Shown here in pieces: positions 18,486 to 33,580 of a stretch of DNA of 64,000 bases (positions are counted from its first letter, which is position 1; each line of letters starts with the position of its first letter). The notes beneath the pieces are model-generated. The model ran no database searches, was not told where the DNA came from, and saw only the letters and a list, made by a program, of their open reading frames with translations. The stretch lies in assembly GCA_905250075.1 (NCBI GenBank), contig CAJNOP010000012.1, positions 1,302,001 through 1,366,000 on the forward strand, in the 5' to 3' direction. The position numbers and the translations under genes are program-made. This DNA is from Rotaria sp. Silwood1 (Eukaryota; Rotifera; Eurotatoria; Philodinida; Philodinidae).

Positions 18486-21400
18486 ATGTGGTGTGATCCA
18501 CCTTCAATAATATCGGCTGATATAATACAGCCAACAAAAACGAATTGGACAATGTCTTTTTCATCAGCAATTAATGATAAACAACAATTATCATTTATTT
18601 ATCAACCTGGTGTTGGATTATATGATAAAAAAATTGATCTTGATCAAGATTTAAGAATAAATGATGTTGATGAACGAATACAAGTAAGTTTGATATTTAT
18701 AAAAATTAAATTTTTTTACTTAGAAATTGAATAAAGTTAAATTATGATTTTAAATTTGTGAATTACTATTGTTCGAAAGCATTAACTTATGAAGGAACAT
18801 CTTCAACTATCGAACGTTGATTGAGACGCGGCGCACAAATGGACTTCAGTGTGGCTAGCAAAAGTTGATCAGGGTTCATACCAATGAGTCTCTGAAGTCG
18901 AGTTATGATCATTTTAGTGAATTCTCAATTCTCATTTCTAATATATTTAGCAAAAATTTGTACTATTGAAATTTCGCCGATAGATGTTGAAACCGTAAGA
19001 ATATTCTAAACACCATTCCACCGATCTATATACTCAATATCTAGTCAAAATTCCTTAATTTGGTTTTACGATAAATACATAGAAATCGATTGAAAATTCA
19101 GGAAAATGGTCATAACTCAGCTCCAGAGACCCATAGGCATGAATTCTTTCAGGCTTTTGCTACCGTCAATGAAGCTTCGTTTTGGACGCTATATGGGGTT
19201 GAACAGCGTCCGACAGATAGAAACATTTTCTCGTTAGCATAAAATATTTGCTCATTTTACGATCACCAAAAGGCAACTGGTTACAACTAGAATTAGAATT
19301 TTTCACTCTTTTCGAATATATAGATGCAGATTATCCTTCTGGGATAAGATTAAACAACTATCAATAAATTTAGTGAATAAAATCTAAATTATCAGTTTTA
19401 ACTCAACGTTATTGTAGAACATTGAATTAGATCTTGCAATAAGGAAAATCTCATCTATGTGTTTTCACTAAATAGCAAGTTTCTATGTAAACCAGTATTG
19501 ATAAAAAAAAAAGAACCATTGTTTTGACAATACAATAGTTTTCAATTCTGTCATACATACAACAGTAAGTGTAAAACACTTTATAGAGCAAACGGAGCAA
19601 TTAAAAACTGTTTCATATTTTGAATTTAATCATACTCTAAAAAGAGTTAGTTTGACCCTATCAGACTATTAAATCGTCTTTTCGTACGAGAAAATCTTGA
19701 TCAAATATTGCTAGTAGTCATTATGTAACCGAAAAACAAGTGAATATTTTTGTATACATCATTCATACGTTGAGGTATTGTAGTCTCATATTTTGTCCTC
19801 AGTTATATTTGCACATGTTTTTTTTTATCGATAATTTAAGTTAATGTAAACTTGGATCGTCATATGGCAAGGTGAAGATATATATTATATATATTTATAA
19901 AAATATAACGCATTATGTTATTTTTTCTGTATTTAATCATATGCATACAGATATGTGAATACACATAATTCACATAGTTAAGTAAATATTAATATGTAGA
20001 TATATCGTTTTTAGTCATTTGAACTTTCACCATCATCATCAACATTTACATCTGATGTTGATCATCGTTGGTCATCATCATCATCATCATCTATTGAGAG
20101 TTCATCACCAAATAGAAAACCAAATAATTTATATAAATCATATTTAAGACGACAAAATGAACAAGATTCATTACCAATTCGTGAAAAATTATTTTCATCA
20201 GATGATATATTGTCAGATAAAACAACAAATAATTCTTCATCAATCAATACAAATTATCAGATTAAATGTATTGATGTTAATATAACAACCAAGTAATATT
20301 TAATTTTATATAATGAAATAAAAATTATTGAATTTTTTTATTTTTCTTTTAGTTTAAGTCAAGAAAATAGTCAAAAACGAAAATTTGATCAGAATTTATA
20401 TTCCAATAAAAAACTTCGTCATTCTTCTTCATCAATAATAAAAGATCATTTACAATCTAATGAAAAAACACAATGTGAAATACTTTCAAAAACTTTATTA
20501 TCCTGTATGAGAATATGATTTATGTATTACAAAATAAAATTGTGTTGTTTTTTTTTTGTTTTCTTCTAGCAAATTCAGATACTTCAATAGATGAGAATTT
20601 CAAGTGTGAAAAAAATCTCCTTGATGAAGAACTTGATCGGCAAAAAGCAAAATTAAAAACAATTGATGATAAACGACCTAAACAACAATTATCATCAAAT
20701 AAACTTCGATCAAATTCAAATGAACGATTACAAAAAAAATCGATCACAACAATAATAAAAAGTTAGTATCATTAATCATTATTTCAAAGGGGAGGAAAAA
20801 CAAATATTTTCGTCCTTGATCAAAATTCAATTAATATAACTTATTATACTATTTTTATGGGTTTTTTTTTTTCGTTTTTATGAAGCAAACAAAAATAACA
20901 AGTATTAATATTTTGCGAACTTCTATTTTTGTCTTTTAAAGGTTTCTTCTATAAAAAGAAAATATTGTATAGTCATGCGTGTGATTCATTGAATAAGAGG
21001 AATAAAAATAGATCTGATAATTAATGTTTTATGGGAAAATATTTTTCCTTTTGATATAAAAGGTCTCGTCTGCTTGATTACAATATAGAATAAAATTTAA
21101 AAAGAAAAGAAAAAGATGTCTTTATTATGCAGTCTACCAAAAATTAATTCTCATTAAAGACAATCTATTTTCTCGATGTATTTAATAATATACTTGAACA
21201 AGATTCTTTATTATAAAAATACTATAAATGCAAATAAAAAAAAAAAAATTCTATTTCTTTCTTCTCTTTCATCAAGATTACAATAATATAAATTAAATAA
21301 CATATAATTTTTTATACTCTATAATCTTGACCTAAATGTATGTCGCTTAGAGAAAATAAAAATTTCATTGATGATGATATTAAAAAATGGATTTTTTTAA

Positions 21401-21909
21401 TTTTTTTTTTATATATAGATATTCCTATGGTAAAAAAACTATCATCTGAAAATCAAAAATCAGAAATAATCTCAAGTGAAAAAGAAGTTCTTTCAATACC
21501 TTCACAAGGTTTACTTCTTTGTCCTAAAGAAGAACCAATAAAAAAGAAAAAGAAAAAGAAAATAGCATCAACTATTATTTCAAACACGTAAGTTAATATC
21601 AATTAAAAAAAAAACAATAACAAAGTAAGAAAAACAAAAAACAAAGATTTATTATTTTCTATTTTTAGTGAATTACTTGATGATGATTCTGTACTTGATT
21701 CAATTTTATTTAATGAAATGCAATCAGTTCAACAACAATGGCAACAATTTTTAATATTAACTATGGAAAAAGAATTACATATTAATCCATCTGATGGAAA
21801 AAAGAAATCAAAATTAAATAAATTTAATCGTACAAATGAATTTTTATTATCTTATGATAGTTTATATGATTTTGAAGGAATGAAACATTGGTGTCCAACA
21901 TCAAGGTGA
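18486..21909 (+). CDS. Unrecognised lysine- and serine-rich nuclear-type protein
   Basis: I do not recognise this protein. Exons: 18486-18683, 20015-20292, 20353-20504, 20570-20761, 21419-21587, 21669-21909. Phases are consistent and give 409 residues. The N-terminal 66 residues look folded (MWCDPPSIISADIIQPTK, then a GVGLYDKK segment). Residues about 67-330 are low in complexity: serine runs, a KRKFDQ..NKKLR cluster that could be a bipartite nuclear signal, and a KKKKKKK run. The last 80 residues again look folded and acidic-to-aromatic, beginning ELLDDDSVLDSIL and ending near GMKHWCP. The start is the first ATG in a good frame, 12 bases after an acceptor-like TTTTAG and a short upstream ATG frame, so a non-coding first exon is likely. 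Introns carry normal GT..AG ends, and coding codons are A/T-ending like neighbouring genes, which supports a real gene. Confidence 0.72.
18821..19210. repeat. Imperfect palindromic element in intron 1 of the unrecognised gene
   Basis: Two arms of about 110-120 bases at 18821-18930 and 19089-19210 are inverted copies of moderate identity. Each contains a core like AAAATGGTCATAACTC followed by a CAGAGAC block. Single arms of the same family occur at about 29360-29472 and 36908-37010. The element looks like an old non-autonomous DNA transposon or foldback repeat. Confidence 0.55.
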
Positions 21910-22064
21910 AAGAGTGTATATTTTTGTATATTTGTATCCGAGGTTTTGTTTCTTTTTTTTTTTTTTTTTTATAAAAAAAAAATTTAGAAAAATGTATTGT
22001 ATATATACGACAGATAACGAAAATAGAGAAAAAAAAAAGATTTATTTCTTCTAGATTATAAATA

Positions 22065-24920
<2,856 letters not shown>

Positions 24921-26050
24921 GAACGAACAATAATGTACTTTTATTTTAGCTCTCTGTTCATATTTATACTCTGGATTATTATGATAAACAACTCGCAACA
25001 AATAAAATTTAAAAAAAAATAAAATAAAATAAAAAAACCGGTTCTTTATGCTAACTAATATTTGTCTCATTATTGTATGTCACGTCTGTTTTCTTTTGTT
25101 TTTTTTTCATGTAAATAATCATGCTGGTCAAGAAAAAAAAAGACATGTCTGTTGTTGTTACTGGTGTTTTAGCATCTAAACTTGGTTATTATGATTATTA
25201 TTATTTTTCCTCGGTTTTTTTCTGCACTCTGTACATACATATATATAAATAAAAGATATAGACAGATTTGGTTTTTTTTTTGTAGACTATCATTTTATGT
25301 TAAGGAAAAAAATTATAATAATGTTATCAGGATTTAAAGTTGAAATAATTAAAGAAGGAAATGGTTAATGTTAAATTTTGTTTGTTTGGAAGAAGTTAAT
25401 TATTATTTAGTTTAAAGTGTTAGGTAAAAACTCAAAAGCAGGTCAACATGTTTCTGTTCAATGCACCAGTGAGAGATTGAAGTGACTTTCAAATAAAACG
25501 GTTACTTGGTAAAGGATATATTAACTAATGAGATAAATTGATTCATCTAATGATCGATATAGATCCTTTGAACTCATACTTGATTACGGGTGAATATTTT
25601 ATGCATGATTGTTTGATAATAATAAGTTATCGTTGGTTTTGTTTTAATTTTGTATTATAGAAAAACCACCTAGATAGAATGATCGAATAGATAATTAACA
25701 TAAAAAATACGATTATATATCTTTAGGAAGATAGAATCAAAGTATAGCTTGAATTTCAAGTAGTGAACGTGCTACGATCAGATTTTTATCTGATTATGCT
25801 AATTATAATAAATTAATTTATTTAATCTAAAATTACATTAAATAAACTGTATACTTACCTTCATTCAAGCTTCGTCTAGAGTGGAGCCTTAGAGTTTTTA
25901 ATGAAGCTCACGTGTCTTGTTTTTCTTTCTGGTTGTTATTGTTTGTCTTGATTAGAAAAGATAAAAAAAAAAGATCTCATGATTATCATAAGAAATTTGT
26001 TGTTAGAAATAACATTTTACTCTAGATTTTGTAATAGCAGTCATATATTA
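24921..26050. other. Spacer between SMAD gene B and SCCPDH
   Basis: No gene is visible. The region holds A- and T-homopolymers and an AATAAA-type signal at about 24999 that may end the SMAD B transcript. An in-frame ATG at 25979 extends the SCCPDH frame upstream by 24 codons, but that extension does not resemble the family. Confidence 0.45.
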
Positions 26051-28900
26051 ATGTCTAAACGACTTGATGTTCTTATTTTTGGTGCGACTGGTTATACTGG
26101 TCAATATGTTATCGAAGAAATGGCAAGAAAAGCAAACCAATTTGGTTTTAAATGGGGCATAGCTGGACGAACAGCCAACAAATTAAAACAAGTTCTTCAA
26201 GAAGCATCAAATGTTACAGGTGTCTAAACTAATACGAGAATCTTCCTAACTTAAGAAATATTTGTGAGTTTGGACTCTATGCATAAAGCAGATCCGAATG
26301 AGGTATTAAAAAACGCAAAGTAACAAGGGCTCCTAAGCCTTGTCTATAAAGTTATAGTTGTTTTAGTGAAATTTTATCCTATAGCATGATATATACAAAA
26401 AAAATTCAATGAGGATACTTTCAAACAACATGAGTTTCTAGGGAAGACCTAGAGGCCTTTATCGTTTGGAAATTTTTAATACCGCGTTAGAGACAGTTCT
26501 TTCGTAACCAGCAAAGATTATACTTAATAAGATATCGATGTTAATCTAATTTGGAATAATCAATAGGTATTGAAAATTTAACTTCAAATGTTGATACAAT
26601 TGTTGCAAACGTTACGAATCAACAATCATTAATTGATATGTGTGCTCACACAAAAGTTTTGGTTAATTGTGTTGGACCTGTATGTCAACAACAGTTGTCT
26701 TTTTATCAATATGAATTAAATAATTTTTTTTTAGTATCGTCATTATGGTGAACCTGTAGTACAAGCTTGTCTTCAAGCACGTACACATTATATTGATATA
26801 TGCGGTGAACCACAAGTAAAAAAAAAACAAATAAACGAATAATAATACATGATAGTAATGAAATATTGTATTTATTTATTTTAGTTTCTTGAAACAATAC
26901 AACTTAAATATGATAGTCAAGCTCAAGAGCGTGAAATAACTATTGTTGGTAGTTGTGGACTTGATTCACTTATTGCTGATCTTGGTGCTGAAACCATTCG
27001 ACAAGAATGTGAACAAAATAATTTTGGTATAGAATGATTAAATATTTTGTATTCATAAAAAGAGTTATTTTCGTTTTAGAGATTGCACTAATTGAAAGTT
27101 ATTTAGCATTAAACGTTCCACAAGCAACAGTAGATGAAAGAGAAATCGACTTGAAAAAGTATATATACTCTTTTTCTTTTTAAGCGTGGTTTAATCCATT
27201 TTGCAACATGGGAAGCGGCTGTTTATGGTTTACATCATGCCAATGAATTAAAAGCTCTTCGACGAAAATTATTTGAACAAAAATTACCATATTCAAAACA
27301 TAAAATTGAAAGGTATTTTTTCCTTTATAAAGATTTATTATAACTTATATAGTTGTTTTATTTAGAAAATCAATTTTTAAAACAACAATTCAAGGTAAAT
27401 CATTTTGGGCTGTACCATTTCCTGGTAGTGATAAGTCAGTTGTGCAGCGTACACAATATTTTAATTATACAAAATTAAATAAAAAACCGGTAAGAAAAGA
27501 CCTTGTCAGATAAGATGAAAACTCTTCTTTTGAACAGCGACCTATATCATTTTGTAAAATAACTCGCATTCCATCGAATGTTCTATAGGAAATTACTTTT
27601 TTCATCTAATTTTAATGTTCTAAGAAATCATGTACTAGTCAAGGGAAGTACTTAGTGCGTAGCTTATATCGAATTTTGTCTCGTCATTAATTGTGTGTAT
27701 CTAACAATAGTTTTCTTGGTTCTCAAAATCGCAGCATTTTTACTAGCATTTATAACCTTTTTAGGTTTATGATTTTTTCAATGTTTTAATTCTTAAAGGC
27801 AGAGAAGTATATGAATTTTATGAAGTTTAGATTCTGACTAGTCAAGTATGATTAAAGCGCATGGAACTCTGTTAGATTCATTATATGTATAATCTGTTGT
27901 GAAGAGTAAAACTTTTGATAGGACATGATGAACTTATTATTACTAAATAGAAAAGCATTCATTAGCCGATTTGTGCATGACGCACTTTCTGAGAAAACTG
28001 AGGAAAAATCCTAAGGTTTCTGACAGAGAAAAAACCTTTGATGAGTATTATTAAATACACATAATTGAAGACATACTAGTGTTTGGTCATATAACCGGTA
28101 ATTGCGATAGTGTATTCCTTGACTAGTATATGACTTCTCAGAATATAAAAGCTTGATAAAAATGAAACTTTATATATCGTTCGATGTAACACGAGTTCCT
28201 CTACAAAGTGCTGTTGATGACTTTCAAACCAATAGTAGTCATTTTATCTGACAGACTTCTTTAAATAAATATTCAAACAAAGTAGAAAATTTTATTTTAG
28301 ATTCGTTTTCAACCTTATTTTCAAATGCCTTCATTTATTTCAGTTGTTAAACTTGTTTTTTTTGGTTTTATTTTTTCATTATTTACGAAATTTAAACTTG
28401 GCATGCAATGCTTACTTAAAGTAATTTATAACAATATATGGATATCATCTCTACTTCGATCTTTGTTTTTAGTTTCCGGGTTTATTTTCTGCTGGATTCG
28501 TTACAAAAGAAGGACCAACACGAACAGATGTAAATGAAAAATAGACAAGAAATTTTCTTTTTTAGGTCTCTTTTTTAATTTGTCTTTAGTGTGCACAAGC
28601 TTCATTTAACATGACATTTGTAACTTATACAGAAGATAATCAAAAATTAATTCATGAATTCATAGGACCTGATCCCGGATATATTGGAACATCAAAATTG
28701 TCAATTGGTTGTGCAATTATGTTATTGAAAGAGAATGATCGTTTACCAGCTCAGTAAGAAAAATTATTTATTTCTTTGAATTTTTTATTTGAATTTTTTA
28801 TTTTTCTAGAGGTGGTGTTTTTACACCAGCAGGAGCATTTGGACGTACAAGTCTAATGAAATATTTAGAAAAAGAAGGTTTTTCCTTTATTCGAAAGTAG
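26051..28900 (+). CDS. SCCPDH: Saccharopine dehydrogenase-like oxidoreductase
   Basis: SCCPDH-like proteins are membrane-associated, found on lipid droplets and mitochondria in animals; the reaction is not settled. Exons: 26051-26219, 26567-26679, 26735-26815, 26885-27026, 27080-27129, 27185-27312, 27366-27489, 28301-28420, 28473-28529, 28590-28753, 28810-28900. These give 412 residues against about 429 in human, with all phases consistent. The N-terminus has the NAD(P)-binding Rossmann start VLIFGATGYTGQY. Further family blocks are VNCVGPYRHYGEPVV, YIDICGEPQF, FATWEAAVYG, the hydrophobic SVVKLVFFGFIFSLF segment, KEGPTR and the C-terminal GGVFTPAGAFG. Intron 7 is 811 bp and holds no obvious gene. 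At exon 5 the donor ACA|GTAGAT gives a normal 55-base intron. The next GT would leave 26 bases and break the frame. Confidence 0.95.
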
Positions 28901-29359
28901 ATTTTAATTTGATTGATTGATTGATTGATTGTTTTTTTCTTTAAAAAGTGCATACGCGATTAATATAAGCCTATTGCTTGAATAAATTAGAATTACAAGT
29001 ATATTTCAAAATCATGTAGGGATGAGATAGAATAGATTAATATTTTGCTTTTTTTGTTAAACTAAAGAATACAATATATCAATATAAAAAAATCTTAACG
29101 TAATAAATATATACAATATGATGTTCAAGCATGAAGTTCCTTTTCAATTGTCTTCAGTTTTATTGCCAACATTGAAAATGATTGTAGTAATATTAAAGCA
29201 AAAATATTTACGGAAGAGCAGGACGTATGATAATGGATGTGCATAATTTTGATAGAGAATATAAAATAAGAGAAAGATGCTGGAAGAATTTCTTAATATA
29301 ATGAATTCATTTTTCATTCAACTTACGAAGGAAGTACTTCAGCTATAACACGTCGTTTA

Positions 29360-29472
29360 ATCTCATATTAAACCCACGAGTAGGTTTTGGTAAGACTAGA
29401 AAAGTCTAAAAGAGTTCGTGTCTACGTGCCTTCGAAGCCAAGTTATGGCCATTTTAATAAATTTTCAACTGA
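29360..29472 (-). repeat. Single arm of the CATAACTC palindromic element
   Basis: Read on the minus strand, this stretch matches the right arm at 19089-19210: AAAATGGCCATAACTTGG, then a GACACGAACTCTTTTAG-like block. No clear partner arm was found nearby, so it may be a half element or have a diverged partner. Confidence 0.45.
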
Positions 29473-30039
29473 TTTTTAGATATCAACTGAAAAATTAAAT
29501 AACAGAATGTCAACCTGAAATATTAGCCATACATAGATCTAATGATTAGAAATGAACAGGTCATTTAAAAATTTCATCCGCCACCACCTCGTCTCATCTT
29601 ATTAAAAAAATATTCTGAAAGGCATATTTTTTTGAAAATTTTCGAGCCTCGATGTTAAATACATTACGTCGCAAATAGGCATGCATTTCGCTATTCGGAA
29701 ATAATTCTCATTATTATCGATTTTTATCGCAGCAAAATTTTTTCATGGCTGTGAACTTGAATGGGAGAAGTCAAAATTTACCTTTCAGCTCGGCAGTGTG
29801 GTGATCACAAGAGCCCAAATTAATTACTTTGGGTCTGGCTCATTTTCTAGCTCGTTTCTAATTTGAAGCTTTATTGTATTATGTTTTAGGACATTTTACA
29901 TTCCCTTGTCAATATGAGACTTTTCTATGTTAATAGTCCATAAGATTATCAAAGCAGATGATGTGGTGAAAAAAACAATAAAAAAATTTATATCATGTTG
30001 CTGAGTTCGAATGCGTTTCCAGTTGTAAACAGCTATATT

Positions 30040-30439
30040 CAGTGGCTTTAAAAAATCAAAAAACTTCCATGACTTTTGTGAATTTTATGTGAAAAGTATG
30101 AAAAAATATGTTTTTTTTAATGATGCAACGAATATAAACCTTGATATTTTTTCGATTTCATCATTAAAAGCGGCAATTTAATTTAAAAAATGCAGTGATT
30201 TTGATATTTAATGAAATCCATGTAATAAATTTGGTTAAAAGTTAAATTCATTGTATGATTTTGGCGTTTAATCAAATTCACTGAATGACTTTAATTAAAA
30301 AGTCCCTTTTAATCAATAGATTTGAAAAAAGAAATATCAAAATTTATGTCCGCTTCATCGTCAGAAATGCCATTTTTTTCATGTTTTTCACATGCAACGT
30401 ACGAAAGTCATGAAAGCGTTTTGATTTTTCAAGCCACAG
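30040..30439. mobile_element. 400-bp MITE-like element with long inverted ends
   Basis: The ends, about 30040-30106 and 30373-30439, are inverted copies of about 66 bases. The left starts CAGTGGCTTTAAAAAATC and the right ends GATTTTTCAAGCCACAG. The inside is AT-rich, with short subrepeats around TTTAATGAAATCC and TTTAATCAAATTC. It has no coding capacity. A CAGTGG start is common among Tc1/mariner-like ends, but no TA target duplication was seen, so the superfamily is open. Confidence 0.6.
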
Positions 30440-31797
30440 GGTACCAAAAGAGATACGGCAGTCTATATGGTCCAGTCAATATTGGATCACCTTGAAGTGA
30501 TCTGGTCGGGATCAAATCGACTTGACGCGGCTGCATATGAGAATCTTACCGTCGTGTACTCCAAGAGTAGATGCTATTGATTCAAATTAAACTAGAAAAA
30601 CAGTAATTATTCGTTTTCCAGAAAGAAACAGATGCACTGAAGAGTAAATTCAAATACTTTTATGTGCTGTAAATTGTGTCTCAAAATACGGCACATACAA
30701 CATTTTTTTGTATTAGTGTGAATGCATACTGTTTGTAGATGTATTGTTGCAAAAGAACTGGGAAAGAAAAAACCTATTGATTTGATTTTGGACAAAGAAA
30801 GTGTTCCGGATACATCCTGAGGCGAAGAGATAGAATTTACTTTTTCTGATTTGGATATGGATGCTTTTTTCACCAACAGGTACATACTGCCCCAGCCATT
30901 AGTCTAAATATTTTGAAAAATAAATATATCATTACGTTTTTTGTATAGATTCTTAATCACCATTGATGAATACTTAACATACAATTGGTTTGAATATTTC
31001 AAAAAAGAGACATAGTCTCTCATTTCTTATTTCTGGTTTTCTTAGCATCATGTGGTAATTTTTTGTTCAGATTTATCGATTGATATGAAACTCGAAATGA
31101 ATTGCTACTATTAGAGAAAAGCAGCAAGTGATATTCGTTAGGAGAATTCATTAATGATATGCGTCAAGAATTATATGCTTATATAAGGAAAGACAAAGAC
31201 TAATCTTTTGCTATATGTTCATACAACATTCGATTGAGAACTAAGACGATTTAATGTCGTATATAGATCGGCTGAATATATGAGCAAATGAATGGAGTAA
31301 TTTTCATGAAAATACTCTGTAGTCTATTCTTCCTCAGAACATAACATATGAACAACGCTCGGTTAGCTTGATCACTTGGAATGCCGTACATAATGGATTA
31401 AAAAGTCTCATTTTATTAATGAAAGACTTCTATCAGTCAAAACGACAAAACAGGTAATATAAGATTAATCTCACGTTAATTAATATCAAAACAGCATAAA
31501 AAGTTGGCGGCTAGTTTATTCAATAATGTAATAAAAGCTTGATTCGAGTAAAATATAAATACCTTGTAGGGAAAAGCGATCATTCATTTTTTTCATGAGA
31601 TATTGATTTTCCCATATTCAACACTCGTAGTTTCGCACTGCATTTCGCAATCGAATGAAGTTCGAATGCTGCTTCATTTTATACAAATGTACTACTTGAA
31701 ATTTCTATTGCAATATTCAGTATCGAATTATTGAGATATTTAATTGTTATGGAATGTTGTTTCGCAAAACATCATGATCCTTCTCGGAGTCATTCAG

Positions 31798-31974
31798 AAA
31801 ATAGACTTTCAACTTGAAACTTTATACAGAGAAAAGTCTCGGCATCAATCACAGTATGAAATACTGATTCACATATTTTAGAATAGAAAGAAATTAGAAA
31901 CTTGAAGCCTTCGGAATAAGCTGACTTCATGAAAAATTTTCTTTGTGCAAAGTTTCAAGTCGAAAGTCTATTTT
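31798..31974. repeat. Foldback element, CGACTTGAAA family
   Basis: Arms at 31798-31835 and 31937-31974 pair over about 38 bases with only a few mismatches: AAAATAGACTTTCAACTTG on the left, and its complement CAAGTCGAAAGTCTATTTT on the right. It is the best preserved copy of this family in the window. Confidence 0.65.
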
Positions 31975-32343
31975 ATCCAAAGAAACCTAGTAGAATCTAG
32001 AATTAAATTAAGGACTTAAGATCTGCATGATGTACATAGTTCGACCTCGTTAGTGAATTAACACCTGGGACATGCTTTGTTTAGACAATTACAAACTGTC
32101 AAAATTTCTTGTGATTTATTACTGATCTTATTTGAAAGGCAAAGTAAACAATGATAATTGTCTTGTGTACTCCATAAGGTTTTATTTTTATTTCCTTAAT
32201 TGCAAACATAGTTAATTCAAAGGAAGATGCGTCAACATTTTCAATTACGAAGAGAAACTATCTGCTGGATATATGTTTGTTTATATTATATATTCCTATC
32301 AGTCAAATATGACTGTGTCATTTGATTGTTGATGCTCTGAAAA

Positions 32344-33015
32344 ATGTCAACTAACTGGTTTATCCTCATCTTAATATGCCTTTCGTATGCAAGAACTCAA
32401 TCTCAACAAGCATTTCGTGAATATATAATTAAAAAAGATTTTTTCAGTGGATTTAAAGCTGGTGAATTTTCAATTTATGATCAATCGAGTAACACATTAC
32501 TTTATCGACTTGAATCACGTTATGGTATTACTCAAACAGCAGATCTTTATGCTTATCCAGGAAAACAAATGGTTGCTTCTATTAGAAATCTCTGGTCTCC
32601 ATTCTGTAAGATATCAATTTGAAAATTTTTGATCATTATAAATAATAATGACTTCTTTTTATTAGTATATGATGCTGAAATTCAAGTATTTGACACCATT
32701 TTTAACCAATGGATTTTTGGAAGAATTACACAAGCTTTTCCTAATTATACTTTTCGTTATAATATTCAATATGCAAATCGACGTTTAATTATGGAACATA
32801 GACCATTTTCATTAACAACTGAAATTCGAAATGAACAATCATCAAACTATGTTCTTGCGCAAATGAAACTAAGCTTATCATCAATTATTTTGCCAAATAA
32901 ATACGACTTACAAGTATATACAAATGAATTACCTGATGTTATCTATTTATTAGCAGTGGTTGCATATGATTATGATAATGGAAGAAATAGACGTTCTGTT
33001 CAAAATGGAAAGTAA
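32344..33015 (+). CDS. Secreted LURP-one-related (tubby-like fold) protein
   Basis: Exons 32344-32605 and 32666-33015 give 203 residues. The first 20 residues (MSTNWFILILICLSYARTQS) form a good signal peptide. The rest alternates short beta-like strands with turns: LYRLESRYGITQTADLYA, MVASIRNLWSPF, AEIQVFDTIFNQWIFGRI, and ANRRLIMEHRPFSLTTEIR. This layout is reminiscent of the LURP-one/phospholipid scramblase-like fold, with its repeated strand-turn units. An EYIIKKDFFSGFKAGEFSIY opening is also in keeping. The C-terminal part has YDYDNGRNRR followed by a short tail. LURP-one proteins are usually cytosolic, so a signal peptide is unusual. Family assignment is inference from pattern; the gene model itself is sound. 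Confidence 0.5.
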
Positions 33016-33580
33016 AAGAATAAATGACATTTTTTTTCAATATGTTATTTTGTGCAAGATTTTGTCATAATAATAAATATTTCTATATGATATACTGAAA
33101 AAATTGCAACCGAAGATCTCAATAAAGTATTGACATTGCAACTGTATTTTTACGGAAAAAATAAGTTATCATACGTATTCATTGTTTATCAATATCTGAA
33201 AAAGCAAGCTTCTCAAAATATAATTCTTCTCGTTTCTGTAGTTATTCCATGTTAAAAAAATTAATGTGTTCAACTTTTTCTATGATCATAATAAAACTTG
33301 CGATCTTTATTCATGATCGCTCTTATCTATACCATGTGCAATAATATCGCTAAGAAAAAAAAAAATTTTGGATACTTTATAAAACATTTTTCTTTTATCG
33401 ATCTTCGATCCGTTAAATTTAGTTGATTTAATCCACGAGACTTCGATATTTAAAATAAAGAACGAAAAAAAAAGAAAAATATGTCTCGATGTCTACGACA
33501 CAAATAAAGATCATTCCCATCTTTTCATCTTCGCACATACATACATAAACATAAACTGTATTAACGATTTTGCATTTGAA
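33016..33580. other. Spacer between LURP-one-like and RTP-like genes
   Basis: This is AT-rich non-coding sequence. The 3' end of the upstream gene and the promoter of the next must lie here. I see no repeat with paired arms. Confidence 0.4.

Larger units (their letters stand above)
28901..32343. other. 3.4-kb spacer with dispersed repeats
   Basis: No gene could be supported. The stretch holds a (TTGA)n run near 28911-28931, one arm of the CATAACTC element at about 29360-29472, a 400-bp inverted-repeat element at 30040-30439 and a foldback at 31798-31974. A minus-strand frame at 30607-30885 has poor codon bias. Confidence 0.5.

Noticed and set aside
27129..27184. A 26-base intron in SCCPDH using the GTATATAT donor
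   Set aside because: It breaks the frame. The upstream donor GTAGAT gives a 55-base intron, a sound frame and the length expected for the family.
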